Made by a program: the position numbers and the translations under genes
Notes under the pieces: model-generated
Seen by the model: the letters and a program-made list of their open reading frames with translations, nothing else
The model's database searches: none
What the model was told of the DNA's origin: nothing
Part shown: positions 40,601 to 45,519 of the stretch, piece after piece
How the letters are laid out: the number at the start of each line of letters is the position of its first letter
Position numbering within the stretch: the first letter of the stretch is position 1
Source of the DNA: Eonycteris spelaea
Lineage: Eukaryota > Chordata > Mammalia > Chiroptera > Pteropodidae
Length of the DNA stretch: 64,000 nucleotides
Assembly (NCBI GenBank): GCA_003508835.1
Contig: PUFA01000034.1
Span: 7,652,501 to 7,716,500 of the forward strand
Direction: 5' to 3'

Positions 40601-43600
40601 ACGAGCTATTCGTTTTCTAGATCAGATGAGCCCTATTAGATACCAAGGAACATTGGGTAGAATTCCCACTAAGGTTTGCTATCATCTGGTCACCCTGACT
40701 TAGGACCTCCTAACCCCGAGGCTCTGCTGTGGAGACCCACACTTCTGACAATAGAGGTGTCAGAATAGGTCATGGCCTTTTAAGGTCAAGAATGCCTCTA
40801 CAGAGGCTGGGCCTCCTACAGACGTGCACAGTTGCGATAAAACTCAACCCCCCATGCCACAAGCAAGCCGCCCATGATTTCTAGCATGTATCCAGCATGT
40901 TCTACAAGGCTGTGCACAAAATATGAACATTCAGTAATCACACTGCTTTTTGAATTACTGAGAATCAAGTGGTCAAAAGCCAAGTGCTGTTAGTTTGGCT
41001 TTCCGGCATCCATCAGCCCTCACAATCTACTTGACATCTCATCACCCATGGTTCCCTACAGGAGTTAGATGTGTTCTTTACAGAAAAATTGACAAGGAGG
41101 ACTTGACCTAATCTCCTCATGCACGGTAGCCACTCATTAAACATTAGCTCCCCTTTCTTTCCTGAAATAGCCCATATCAACACTATTCACAAAACATGAA
41201 ATGTGTCATATGAATCTTTTATTCTAATTGCATTTCCCATGTCTGTGTCTTCTTCTTTTCCAACTCCTGCTACCCACGTTTTAAACCATCCATAGAAGTG
41301 GAGAAAGAAATGGTTAATTGACTTATGTTAGAGAGAATTAATCTCCCTGGGTAGTACACCTAGTGGAAGGAGGATTGGTTTGGGATTATTAAGAAGCCAA
41401 TGGAAATTAAATACTCAATGAGATGCATTGATAGCTTGAGGAAGTCAGAAATCTGAAAGTGACACAAAAAGAACAAATGGTGGATCTAAAAGTGAAGAAA
41501 GGAGATAAAGAAATGTTTGTTTCCAGCTGTAAATTGTGTCTGAACTTGAAACTTTAGGCAAAAATGCTTTTCTCTTTTTCCCTGGCAGCTCTGTTGCAGT
41601 CCGTGTTTATACAGCTTCTGTTCCTCTGTATCTAGTATTTCCCTCAGTACTGTAAGCAAAAGTGGTATGTTTCTTTCCTTATACATACTCTGTCCTTTGT
41701 GGTCTTCTGGTCTACCTATCTCTTCCTAGCTGTTTGTTTTCCCTGGACAGCTCCATAGTGGCTAGTGTTCTCTTTGTCTTTATTTAATTAGAACAACTTT
41801 TTTTTTCCAGTTCAGGGTAGGTCAATATATTTAAAAAAAAAAAAAAAAAGCCTAATGATTAAAGTGAAAGTTAACAACTTAGCTTTTAAAAAGAAAATTC
41901 ATACTCTCCCAACTTCGAAAATATGTTTAAGTTCATTTGTATCCGAACTAAAGATCTGCTATACTCCAGCATGCTAAAACAAAAAGACAAAAGCAAGGAC
42001 CAAGTGATTAAAGGGAGAGAAAAGTAACCTCCAGAAAACCTCTGCTAAGAGAAGCAAATTTAACTCCATGCTTCCTGCAAACTGATACAAAGAAAAGAAA
42101 CTGATGGATTGAACAGGTCTTATTATCCAGTAAAAGAATAAATCTGTTGATGGGGAAAATAAATTTTCTTCTGGTCCTGAGCTTCTATGGGGATGTGTCC
42201 ACAGGTCTTTATAATGGGACAATGACCACAAAATACATGACATCATCAAAAAAAAAAAGTATCCCTTAAAAATAACTTACTCTACTATATGGTCATTTCA
42301 CCTTTTCACCTTAGATTAAAATGAGGATAAAATATTAACTTCTAACTCTGTAAAGAAGTTTGCAGAGGAAGAATTTAATTGATAATTATCAATCATTAGT
42401 ATAAGTTGTCCACAGCAAAACCATAAGTTGTTTACAGCAAAATAAGCTCTTTTCAAGACAACCTTTGAGAAGTGCTTTGGGTTGGTTGAAATGAACAATT
42501 TCCTGAAATCGGAAATAGCTAGCAAAGGATGGGTGTCTGTAAAATGATATTTATTTCATTTCCTGTTTATAACCAAAAAAAATTTTGTGTGCTGCTTTTC
42601 ACAATTTTTTTTAATGAAAAGGCATCTGAACATAATATTTGGATTTGAACTCTAGTAGAGGGAAGGGTAGTCATATCTTAGAATAATCCTGCAATCCGTA
42701 AATGAACTACAATCTATAATTCATGAATAGTTTCACATACCTATATATTCATGCACATATTCTGGAAACAGGTACATATATCATCACAGTGATGAGATAA
42801 ATTCTACTGTTGAACTTGTAAAAATAGAAACATAACTGGAATGGATACATAGACATAGAAATACAAAACTAGAAATAGAATTAATTACACATTTCACTCC
42901 ACGAGTGTCCAGGAAAGTCTAGCTCAAAGGGCATTCTGAAGCCACGTATTTGGTGAAAGAATCTGCAGTATAAAGAAAGAGATGAAACAGGATAAAGTGG
43001 ACACTAGTGAGCAAAACAGGTGCTGAGATGAAGTAGTTTGAATTGTTAAAGTGACAGGTAGGCAATAATTGCCTTTGTAGGTAGCCAGAATGCCACACAA
43101 TTTTACAAATGGCCAAAAATGAAAAGCCTCCTTTGACTGCAGCCAAATAATACATATAAATATCTGGATGAAACAGACATATAAGAGTTCATTTGAAGTT
43201 CGTTTCAACATTTACAAGGATGACAGCATGGTGAAATCAACAGTGATCATGGCATCAACTATAAAATATGGAGAAAGGAACATTCTACTCCATTATGGTT
43301 GGTCCCAAGCAGGAGAGATGCGAAAACATATTGCTCTTAGTTTCACTTTGGTCATATTATTTGACAAGTTAGTTAAGCAGAACTTGCAACATCGACCATA
43401 AGGAGAATGAATTGGTAGTATAGGATACTTAGATGCTGGGTGTTCAGCAACAGAAGTAGCGATTCTATCTTGGAAGTACGGTAGAAGTAGAGCTAAAGCA
43501 TAATAATGCTTGCGGAGTTAGTGGGGAAATCTCTATAATTAGAAATGTAAATACTTATTAAGTCTTTTCTGTACAGAGATACATCATAGAGGTTCCTTGG

Positions 43601-44236
43601 GTTTTTGTTATTGTTATTTGGTTTACAAATCATTATTCACACAGATCTGACAAGAAAGTATTAGTTAGGCATATTAACATTACATTCAAAGCTAAAATCA
43701 GGTCAAGGTATATTTTTTCTCATATTTCCGGTAATGCAAACATTTAAATGAAGTTTCAGATGTTTCTCTATTTTGGTGGATGTGGACAATATAAATTATA
43801 AACTCTTAGAATAAAATAAAATTCCGGATTTACTCAGATACATTCATGAGGTTTGCTCAAACATTTATAAATTCATATCTGAGAGCTGAAGAGTATTGTG
43901 ACGCTCCTTTAAATCTTGCCAAACTGGTTATGATGTGGCCTTGAAAAAGAAAGTCTTCAGATCTACTTAGATAAGTGCATTGTCAAAATTTGCAGATTCC
44001 CTATGAAGAATTTTTTTAAAAAATGACTTATCTGGGCGTTAATTTCATGTTTAGAAATATTAACGTGAACTTCTCTGTTCCTGTGTTCTTTTGCTGTGTT
44101 GCATTCTGTCCCGTTTAAGATTACGTGCAGGGACGACCTGGCAAAGCGCGGATTGGAGCGAACCTTCACTCGAGTAACTAACAAGGGGACGGCAGCTCCG
44201 CCCACCGTTTCCATCTCTCCTTGCGTGGAGATTTGA
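447..44236 (+). CDS. DOCK10: DOCK10 (dedicator of cytokinesis 10, zizimin-3), C-terminal half, 29 exons
   Basis: DOCK-D family guanine nucleotide exchange factor; family members load GTP on CDC42 (DOCK10 also RAC1) through a DHR-2 domain and control actin, dendritic spines and lymphocyte motility. Coding exons join in frame: 447-593, 3155-3238, 5566-5662, 7166-7210, 8753-8928, 9054-9170, 10038-10149, 10880-11001, 11091-11205, 11288-11354, 11580-11627, 12149-12250, 14287-14405, 15679-15791, 17288-17425, 18083-18265, 18798-18908, 19891-20106, 21570-21627, 21954-22052, 24656-24762, 26498-26620, 26761-26874, 34097-34243, 36383-36593, 37859-38049, 39923-40023, 40200-40338, 44120-44236. The total is 3519 nt, 1172 residues plus stop, a little over half of the roughly 2190-residue mammalian protein. 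DHR-2 covers about residues 640-1115 of this fragment. DOCK10 is preferred over DOCK9 and DOCK11 because of the C-terminal tail (PPTVSIS) and the [16 protein letters not shown] and [15 protein letters not shown] segments. No frameshift or premature stop is seen. The PH and DHR-1 domains lie left of the window. Confidence 0.96.
594..3154 (+). other. DOCK10: Intron E1-E2
   Basis: 2.56 kb of AT-rich sequence. I see only simple sequence: a poly(A) run at 1182-1195, another near 1784-1798, and a short (TA)n at 1952-1966. No gene or clear interspersed repeat recognised. Confidence 0.6.
3155..3238 (+). CDS. DOCK10: DOCK10 exon E2
   Basis: 28 codons (residues 50-77), phase 0-0, acceptor ttttttttag, donor AAG|gtaagc. 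It encodes [20 protein letters not shown] and the following residues, a highly conserved zizimin-subfamily stretch. Confidence 0.95.
3780..4010 (+). repeat. Ancient interspersed repeat (family unassigned), copy 1
   Basis: Contains 'gggttgcaagcaac' followed by a gcaaaagggaatttattgg motif, the hallmark of a common old mammalian repeat. Related, non-overlapping parts of the same element occur near 19245-19700 and 51705-51930. I cannot name the family safely. The open frame through it is not a gene. Confidence 0.5.
4073..4088. repeat. Target-site duplication, left copy
   Basis: aagatttacattcaag, identical to 4309-4324 and flanking the 5S-derived SINE. It shows L1-type retroposition. Confidence 0.92.
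4089..4308 (+). mobile_element. 5S rRNA-derived SINE (fruit-bat MEG-R type)
   Basis: The first ~110 bases (4089-4200) match the 5S rRNA gene: tctactgccatgacaccctg, atctcggaacctaagcaagg and agtacttggatgggagacc are recognisable, including the internal promoter A box (about 4138-4150) and C box (about 4152-4179). A non-5S 3' body (4201-4285) and an A-rich tail (4285-4308) follow. A perfect 16-base duplication flanks it. Known 5S SINEs in mammals are in megabats (MEG-RS/MEG-RL) and springhares; this fits the megabat type best, but the subtype was not checked. Confidence 0.88.
4309..4324. repeat. Target-site duplication, right copy
   Basis: Second copy of aagatttacattcaag directly after the A-rich tail of the 5S SINE. 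Confidence 0.92.
4325..5565 (+). other. DOCK10: Remainder of intron E2-E3
   Basis: Single-copy-looking AT-rich sequence with no recognised gene, RNA or repeat. The intron starts at 3239; its first part (3239-3780) also shows nothing definite. Confidence 0.5.
5566..5662 (+). CDS. DOCK10: DOCK10 exon E3
   Basis: 97 nt, phase 0 to 1, acceptor ctctttttcag, donor CAG|gtaata. It encodes [19 protein letters not shown] and on to RSANIP, strongly conserved in DOCK9/10/11. The open frame continues 104 nt into the intron, so an ORF call alone would overextend this exon. Confidence 0.95.
5663..7165 (+). other. DOCK10: Intron E3-E4
   Basis: 1.5 kb of AT-rich sequence. I recognise no repeat, RNA or alternative exon. 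Confidence 0.5.
7166..7210 (+). CDS. DOCK10: DOCK10 exon E4, 45-nt symmetric cassette
   Basis: 45 nt, phase 1-1, acceptor attgaatcag, donor CAG|gtattt. It encodes the polar, probably disordered peptide [14 protein letters not shown]. As a symmetric micro-exon it could be skipped without frameshift. The peptide fits DOCK10 as I remember it. Confidence 0.9.
7640..7765 (+). repeat. MIR SINE fragment
   Basis: The 3' half of a MIR-type element in intron E4-E5: 'gttaaataaggtagcacc' then 'gcctggtgttggcacacaata' and a 'gttctataagtgggtgttc' end, matching the MIR 'gcctggcacatagtaggtgctcaataa' region. Confidence 0.55.
7880..8580 (+). repeat. L2-like LINE relic(s)
   Basis: C/T-rich sequence with L2 3'-end features: 'ctgattcttccagacagaat', cccataactctcc and similar. 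It fills most of intron E4-E5. Divergent; boundaries and continuity are uncertain. Confidence 0.4.
8753..8928 (+). CDS. DOCK10: DOCK10 exon E5
   Basis: 176 nt, phase 1 to 0. It encodes [20 protein letters not shown] through [14 protein letters not shown]. The acceptor is the unusual cctcataaag (AAG instead of CAG or TAG) and the donor is CCA|gtaagt. This start is required to complete the split GAT codon from the preceding exon. Confidence 0.94.
9054..9170 (+). CDS. DOCK10: DOCK10 exon E6
   Basis: 39 codons, phase 0-0, acceptor tttcacctag, donor CAG|gtaagt. It encodes [20 protein letters not shown] and on to FTVNTSNQ, one of the most conserved DOCK-D segments. Only 125 bases of intron separate it from the previous exon. 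Confidence 0.95.
9480..9695 (+). repeat. MIR SINE
   Basis: Full MIR pattern in intron E6-E7: 'tctgtgtaaccttaaataaa', 'cctctatttccttatttat' with 'aaaatgggataaaat', and a 3' end 'gagactggcacataataagt'. Confidence 0.75.
10038..10149 (+). CDS. DOCK10: DOCK10 exon E7
   Basis: 112 nt, phase 0 to 1, acceptor ttgaacacag, donor CAG|gtactt. It encodes [20 protein letters not shown] and on to DVLNSIA, a Ser/Thr/Asn-rich, probably unstructured linker. Confidence 0.94.
10150..10879 (+). other. DOCK10: Intron E7-E8
   Basis: 730 bases of AT-rich intron. I see no recognisable repeat or RNA; a strong polypyrimidine stretch lies at 10813-10828. Confidence 0.5.
10880..11001 (+). CDS. DOCK10: DOCK10 exon E8
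   Basis: 122 nt, phase 1 to 0, acceptor tatgtttgcag, donor AAG|gtagga. It encodes [20 protein letters not shown] and [19 protein letters not shown], a serine-rich linker that is plausibly phosphorylated. An open frame crosses both splice sites by chance. Confidence 0.94.
11091..11205 (+). CDS. DOCK10: DOCK10 exon E9
   Basis: 115 nt, phase 0 to 1, acceptor ttgattcctag, donor AGG|gtaaag. It encodes [20 protein letters not shown] and on to [14 protein letters not shown]. It follows an 89-base intron. Confidence 0.94.
11288..11354 (+). CDS. DOCK10: DOCK10 exon E10
   Basis: 67 nt, phase 1 to 2, acceptor tttccttttag, donor GA|gtaagt. It encodes [20 protein letters not shown] and ILD. The intron before it is only 82 bases. 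Confidence 0.94.
11580..11627 (+). CDS. DOCK10: DOCK10 exon E11
   Basis: 48 nt, phase 2-2, acceptor tcctttctag, donor AAG|gtaata. It encodes [16 protein letters not shown], conserved across DOCK9/10/11. It is too short to appear as an ORF and was placed by phase and homology. Confidence 0.93.
11628..12148 (+). other. DOCK10: Intron E11-E12
   Basis: 521 bases. I see nothing definite apart from AT-rich sequence. Confidence 0.5.
12149..12250 (+). CDS. DOCK10: DOCK10 exon E12
   Basis: 102 nt, phase 2-2 (symmetric), acceptor ttttcttgcag, donor ATG|gtaatg. It encodes [20 protein letters not shown] and [13 protein letters not shown]. The TGG codon is split with the next exon. Confidence 0.93.
12251..14286 (+). 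other. DOCK10: Intron E12-E13
   Basis: 2 kb intron. A weak L2-like tail may lie near 12455-12560 ('gcacaatgccttgcatagaa'). A CpG-dense patch at 13600-13790 stands out (see findings). A 13-base direct repeat, agtacttctaaaa, occurs at 14100-14112 and 14117-14129. Confidence 0.5.
14287..14405 (+). CDS. DOCK10: DOCK10 exon E13
   Basis: 119 nt, phase 2 to 1, acceptor tttctttttcag, donor CCA|gtaagt. It encodes [20 protein letters not shown] and on to [11 protein letters not shown]. The first few residues ([10 protein letters not shown]) seem shorter than in other mammals as I remember them, suggesting a small local deletion or alternative site use. Confidence 0.93.
15130..15490 (-). mobile_element. 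MLT1-type LTR (ERVL-MaLR relic)
   Basis: Minus-strand copy in intron E13-E14. It begins 'atcttagttcaagctgctac', continues with 'ataccatagacagggcaact', 'tgtgtcctcacatggtgga' and 'taccatcacattgagattc', and ends 'cagacgtttagtctttagc', the reverse of a MaLR LTR. Solitary and decayed, with no internal viral genes. The intron's 5' part (14406-15130) shows nothing definite. Confidence 0.75.
15679..15791 (+). CDS. DOCK10: DOCK10 exon E14
   Basis: 113 nt, phase 1 to 0, acceptor gtatttttag, donor CAG|gtgagt. It encodes [20 protein letters not shown] and on to [10 protein letters not shown]. Confidence 0.94.
16140..16690 (+). mobile_element. L1 3'-end relic (old L1M type)
   Basis: A 5'-truncated L1 with ORF2 C-terminal and 3' UTR motifs: 'atggagaagctggaactctc', 'ggttggaatgcaaaatggta', 'gaatactactcagttatgct', 'ttcaattacacctcaataa'. 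The coding part is disrupted by stops. Lies in intron E14-E15. Confidence 0.8.
16850..17250 (+). repeat. L2 LINE 3' end
   Basis: Sequence with the L2 pattern: 'ttcatttgttggagaagtct', then cattctaccctgg, 'actttatttccagtacccag' and 'attgtgcttaccacagtata'. It ends 37 bases before the E15 acceptor. Confidence 0.55.
17288..17425 (+). CDS. DOCK10: DOCK10 exon E15
   Basis: 46 codons, phase 0-0, acceptor taaattttcag, donor AAG|gtaagg. It encodes [20 protein letters not shown] and on to [12 protein letters not shown], helical and conserved. The acceptor sits shortly after an L2 relic. Confidence 0.95.
17426..18082 (+). other. DOCK10: Intron E15-E16
   Basis: 657 bases of AT-rich sequence. No repeat or RNA recognised. 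Confidence 0.5.
18083..18265 (+). CDS. DOCK10: DOCK10 exon E16
   Basis: 61 codons, phase 0-0, acceptor catttccacag, donor CAG|gtaagt. It encodes [40 protein letters not shown] and [15 protein letters not shown]. This block is nearly invariant among DOCK proteins just before DHR-2. Confidence 0.95.
18266..18797 (+). other. DOCK10: Intron E16-E17
   Basis: 532 bases with no recognised repeat or RNA. Confidence 0.5.
18798..18908 (+). CDS. DOCK10: DOCK10 exon E17
   Basis: 37 codons, phase 0-0, acceptor ctctttcag, donor AAA|gtaaga. It encodes [20 protein letters not shown] and [17 protein letters not shown], the segment leading into DHR-2. Confidence 0.95.
19245..19700 (+). repeat. Ancient interspersed repeat (family unassigned), copy 2
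   Basis: In intron E17-E18. Carries 'gacttcaggcatgtctaaac', 'aggctctccccatgagctta', 'aaccaatcactgagagatag', 'atatgattggccaggccatt' and 'gatgctattactagaagaag'. These are consecutive parts of the same common old mammalian element whose 5' part lies at 3780-4010. Confidence 0.55.
19891..20106 (+). CDS. DOCK10: DOCK10 exon E18, start of DHR-2
   Basis: 72 codons (residues 633-704), phase 0-0. It encodes [20 protein letters not shown] and [20 protein letters not shown], the signature of DHR-2 lobe A, whose helical repeats mediate dimerisation in DOCK9-type structures. The acceptor ttttccaaag ends in AAG and the donor GAG|gtgctt departs from consensus at +4 and +5, so both splice sites look weak although the exon is plainly coding. 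Confidence 0.95.
20107..21569 (+). other. DOCK10: Intron E18-E19
   Basis: 1.46 kb. Single-copy-looking sequence, with a GA-rich microsatellite at 21211-21256 and a poly(A) run at about 21350-21361. Confidence 0.5.
21211..21256 (+). repeat. (GAGACA)n microsatellite
   Basis: Interrupted purine repeat of gaga and gaca units within intron E18-E19. Confidence 0.9.
21570..21627 (+). CDS. DOCK10: DOCK10 exon E19
   Basis: 58 nt, phase 0 to 1, acceptor ctttattgcag, donor AGG|gtaaga. It encodes [19 protein letters not shown], lobe A helices of DHR-2. Confidence 0.94.
21954..22052 (+). CDS. DOCK10: DOCK10 exon E20, 99-nt symmetric cassette in DHR-2
   Basis: 99 nt, phase 1-1, acceptor ctaccatag, donor GAA|gtgagt. 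It encodes [20 protein letters not shown] and [12 protein letters not shown]. Skipping would join AAG-G to GC-ATG in frame. I recall no counterpart in DOCK9, where the preceding helix runs straight into the segment matching the next exon, so this is probably a DOCK10-type loop insertion and a candidate alternative exon. Confidence 0.9.
23840..24012 (-). repeat. MIR SINE
   Basis: Reverse-strand MIR: 'gtgctattattacctcctgt', 'aagcgagaaaaccaaaagaa', 'gttaaacaacctgccccaag' and 'ccaaagttcaagggctgat' follow the order of a MIR read on the minus strand. Confidence 0.65.
24225..24425 (-). repeat. MIR SINE, degraded
   Basis: Reverse-strand MIR pattern: 'tttgagatagatatgaatgt', 'tccagtttaacaaatgaggc' and 'aacagagggtttgcgtcaag'. 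More diverged than the neighbouring copy. Confidence 0.55.
24656..24762 (+). CDS. DOCK10: DOCK10 exon E21
   Basis: 107 nt, phase 1 to 0. It encodes [20 protein letters not shown] and [15 protein letters not shown]. The acceptor is tcctctcaag (AAG type) and the donor GAG|gttaga is weak at +3. The ITPNIKEE segment is shared with DOCK9/11 in the lobe A to B region of DHR-2. Confidence 0.92.
25515..26400 (-). repeat. L2 LINE relic, minus strand (discontinuous)
   Basis: Starts with an inverted L2 3' end ('aatatttattaaatctctag' and a following 'gacattgagttaaggg'). About 200 bases later come 'gagctccttgaatgccgtgc' and 'gatcagagttatgctttagg', which resemble more internal L2 on the same strand. It fills intron E21-E22. 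The two ORFs on its plus strand are by chance. Confidence 0.45.
26498..26620 (+). CDS. DOCK10: DOCK10 exon E22
   Basis: 41 codons, phase 0-0, acceptor gaaactgcag, donor AAA|gtaagt. It encodes [40 protein letters not shown], a core DHR-2 helix pair. Confidence 0.95.
26761..26874 (+). CDS. DOCK10: DOCK10 exon E23
   Basis: 38 codons, phase 0-0, acceptor tatggtttcag, donor CAG|gtgagt. It encodes [20 protein letters not shown] and [18 protein letters not shown], which includes the RYYRVAFYG motif shared by DOCK DHR-2 domains (lobe B). CpG-rich compared with its surroundings. Confidence 0.95.
28585..28601 (+). repeat. (TC)n microsatellite
   Basis: Short perfect TC dinucleotide run in intron E23-E24. 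Confidence 0.85.
30666..30702 (+). repeat. (CA)n microsatellite
   Basis: Dinucleotide CA run with one interruption (caacac). Confidence 0.92.
31521..31662 (+). repeat. Compound tetranucleotide microsatellite (TAGG/GATA/CAGA)
   Basis: About 140 bases of taggtagg, then tagatagat, then agacagacagac, then gatagatag units. The ordered change of unit suggests successive point mutation and expansion. Likely polymorphic. Confidence 0.93.
31885..32015 (-). repeat. MIR-like fragment
   Basis: 'cattgtgtgccaggcactgt' followed by a degraded body, as at the inverted 3' end of MIR or L2 elements. Confidence 0.5.
32478..32506 (+). repeat. (TTTTG)n simple repeat
   Basis: Pentanucleotide run of tttg and ttttg units in intron E23-E24. 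Confidence 0.8.
32668..32770 (-). repeat. L2 3'-end fragment
   Basis: 'ttatttaataaatgtagagc', 'accaggcattgtgctaaaca' and a 'gtacaatgttaaacaagac' end: inverted L2 tail. Confidence 0.55.
34097..34243 (+). CDS. DOCK10: DOCK10 exon E24
   Basis: 49 codons, phase 0-0, acceptor tctttcatag, donor AAG|gtagag. It encodes [20 protein letters not shown] and on to [14 protein letters not shown], the DHR-2 lobe B strand region. It follows the largest intron of the window (7.2 kb). Confidence 0.95.
34740..35250 (-). repeat. L2 LINE relic, minus strand
   Basis: Inverted L2: 'ctactgcatgtcaggcccag', 'agagctcacagctcacttgg', 'aggaggtgatgtctgagctg' and 'aagggcgttctgagtggccc' in the order expected for L2 read backwards. 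In intron E24-E25. Both ORFs crossing it are by chance. Confidence 0.6.
35455..35630 (+). repeat. MIR SINE
   Basis: 'accctgccaccgctcatcag' followed by 'ctggtgactcatcttggaga' and 'atttttttatctgttaagatgg'-like sequence, the MIR core. In intron E24-E25; the rest (35640-36380) shows nothing definite. Confidence 0.5.
36383..36593 (+). CDS. DOCK10: DOCK10 exon E25
   Basis: 211 nt, phase 0 to 1, acceptor tgttcacacag, donor CCA|gtaggt. It encodes [40 protein letters not shown] and [14 protein letters not shown]. These are conserved DHR-2 lobe B/C motifs ([22 protein letters not shown]). The exon is GC- and CpG-rich, unlike the AT-rich introns. Confidence 0.96.
37050..37230 (-). repeat. L2 3'-end fragment
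   Basis: 'ggtgccaagcactgttctgg', 'caaataaataaaacccgatt' and 'ctcgaggttctcgtagccca' match an inverted L2 tail. In intron E25-E26; 36594-37050 shows nothing definite. Confidence 0.55.
37390..37447 (+). repeat. (ACAT)n microsatellite
   Basis: About 14 tetranucleotide units of acat with one acgt interruption. Confidence 0.95.
37859..38049 (+). CDS. DOCK10: DOCK10 exon E26
   Basis: 191 nt, phase 1 to 0, acceptor ttcttgtgcag, donor AAG|gtaagc. It encodes [40 protein letters not shown] and on to [15 protein letters not shown]-2 lobe C, the main GTPase-contacting lobe. Confidence 0.96.
38681..38707 (+). repeat. (GACA)n microsatellite
   Basis: Six to seven perfect gaca units. Confidence 0.9.
39385..39475 (-). 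repeat. L2 3'-end fragment
   Basis: 'cattcattcagcaaatccga' with 'taaatgcctccttgtgccag': inverted L2 tail, short. Confidence 0.45.
39923..40023 (+). CDS. DOCK10: DOCK10 exon E27
   Basis: 101 nt, phase 0 to 2, acceptor tctcccgacag, donor CAG|gtaagc. It encodes [20 protein letters not shown] and [13 protein letters not shown]. Together with the end of the previous exon this is the lobe C helix and loop in which DOCK9 and DOCK2 structures place the nucleotide-sensor valine; I did not verify which valine it is here. Confidence 0.95.
40200..40338 (+). CDS. DOCK10: DOCK10 exon E28, end of DHR-2
   Basis: 139 nt, phase 2 to 0, donor CAG|gtgagg. The acceptor gctgtcccgaag is AAG type with a poor polypyrimidine tract. 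It encodes [20 protein letters not shown] and [20 protein letters not shown], the last DHR-2 helices. It follows a 176-base intron. Confidence 0.95.
40339..44119 (+). other. DOCK10: Last intron, E28-E29, 3.8 kb
   Basis: AT-rich sequence before the terminal exon, with a poly(A) run at about 41832-41849. I recognise no repeat family with confidence and no RNA gene. The ORFs at 43168-43401 and 42919-43211 have no recognisable product. Confidence 0.5.
44120..44236 (+). CDS. DOCK10: DOCK10 exon E29, variable tail and stop
   Basis: Last coding exon, 38 codons plus TGA (44234-44236), after acceptor ctgtcccgtttaag (AAG type). It encodes [20 protein letters not shown] and ends [10 protein letters not shown]. 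This tail is DOCK10-specific; DOCK9 and DOCK11 end differently. The exon is much more GC/CpG-rich than its surroundings. The tail is basic and Ser/Thr/Pro-rich and ends V-E-I. Confidence 0.92.
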   Translation: MTCRDDLAKRGLERTFTRVTNKGTAAPPTVSISPCVEI

Positions 44237-44875
44237 GGGACGCTGTGCAGCATTAGACACTCCTCTCAGAGGACTTTCCGAACTCGTAGCTCATCTCGGG
44301 GAAGAGACAGACAGATTTAATTTATTTAATTTTTATGGTGTTAATGTATATATATATTTTTTACCTCGCTAGCTTGAGAATTTTGCCAGTCTCTGGATTT
44401 GCACATGTCTTATGATTTTTGTTTTCCTTGGAGCAGAGTGGAACAAGCCAAGCTGAATATTTGCCATGAAATTCCAATGAATGTGCAGCTCAAAAGCAAA
44501 CCCTGTTTGCTGTCGGTTACAATATGTTCAATACCAAGTCCTAGCACACATATTTTAAAGGTCAAAGTGAGTGTTTTTGTAACATTTAAGCATATTTCAA
44601 ATGTAAATAGGAGATTGTAAAATATATGGTTTTTACCAAATTGAGAAGAACCTTTTTAGTTGATACTTATGACAGTGCTAAAATTATATGAATAACATTT
44701 CAGATACCATTATATTAAAATATTTGTGTATGTGTACAAAAGTGTTGATAAATACTAATCTTTAAAGTTTGTGGATTTCCTTTATTTGTAATATATGTGC
44801 TCTTTAAAGCAATGGGCTGTGAAATTATGGAAGTATTTTGTTGTTAATAGGAATAAAGAAAAACAGTTACTTTGC
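44237..44875 (+). other. DOCK10: DOCK10 3' UTR
   Basis: AT-rich untranslated region from the stop to a predicted cleavage site some 15-30 bases after AATAAA; the end is inferred. It holds two UGUANAUA-type Pumilio-like octamers (44345-44352 and 44602-44609) and several ATTTA-type AU-rich stretches, consistent with post-transcriptional control. Confidence 0.75.
44852..44857 (+). terminator. DOCK10: Poly(A) signal AATAAA of DOCK10
   Basis: Canonical hexamer about 615 bases after the stop. A T/G-rich element (44909-44939, gtttgtttgttgggctg and following) lies 50-80 bases downstream and could be the cleavage-factor site. It is the first canonical AATAAA after the stop codon. Confidence 0.8.
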
Positions 44876-45149
44876 ATTTGGTTTCCTCTTGAAGAGCTGC
44901 TACTCAAAGCAGTTTGTTTGTTGGGCTGAACGTGTGCTGAATGCAATCCTATACCCTCTACTTATGCTCCCTTATAAAGAAGTCAAGGCAAGGAATTAAA
45001 CTTCAGCTGGGCAGTTTCTCCAAAAAGATCCATTAGACAGGTTTGAGGTTTCCAAACCTTGGAAATTCATAGACTGGTTTGGAGAAGATACAGTGAATCG
45101 GAACCTCAAGGTTTACAGTAATTATTAAACTATTCACAAATATCCCATC

Positions 45150-45515
45150 TCTACCGTCTATGAACTTGCGGTAGGATCATACTTTCCTGCCTCTTTTGAA
45201 GTCGGACTTGATCATGCAACTTGCATTAGCCTTGAAATGTGAGCAGAAATGACATGTGTCCTTTTCAGGAAAATACTTGAAAGCTAATAAGTGGTTCCGC
45301 TCAATTTCTTCCCCTGATCTAGTCATCTTTGAAGCACACAGAGATGGAGTCCACAGGTGATCGCGAACAGATACACACACAACACACACACACACACACA
45401 CCACTCCCTGCTAACTTTGTTGGACATAGAGCCTGAGTGAGACCTGCATTTTGTTGTGTTAAAGTGCTTGAGATTCAGGGGTCATTTGTTATTGTTTATG
45501 AGCGTATCCTGGCTG
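45150..45515 (+). repeat. MLT1-like LTR relic, copy with internal (CA)n
   Basis: 'cttgcattagccttgaaatg', 'tgagcagaaatgacatgtgt' and, after a CA repeat, 'tgttgtgttaaagtgcttga'. These match the order of an old mammalian LTR, also seen at 52020-52410. The family name is tentative. Confidence 0.5.
45371..45402 (+). repeat. (CA)n microsatellite
   Basis: CA dinucleotide run with one aaca interruption, inside the LTR-like relic. Confidence 0.9.
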
Positions 45516-45519
45516 ATTT

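Noticed and set aside
43168..43401. Exon or small gene in the last DOCK10 intron
   Set aside because: No homology recognised, antisense ORFs overlap the region just upstream, and the E28-E29 join in frame needs no extra exon.
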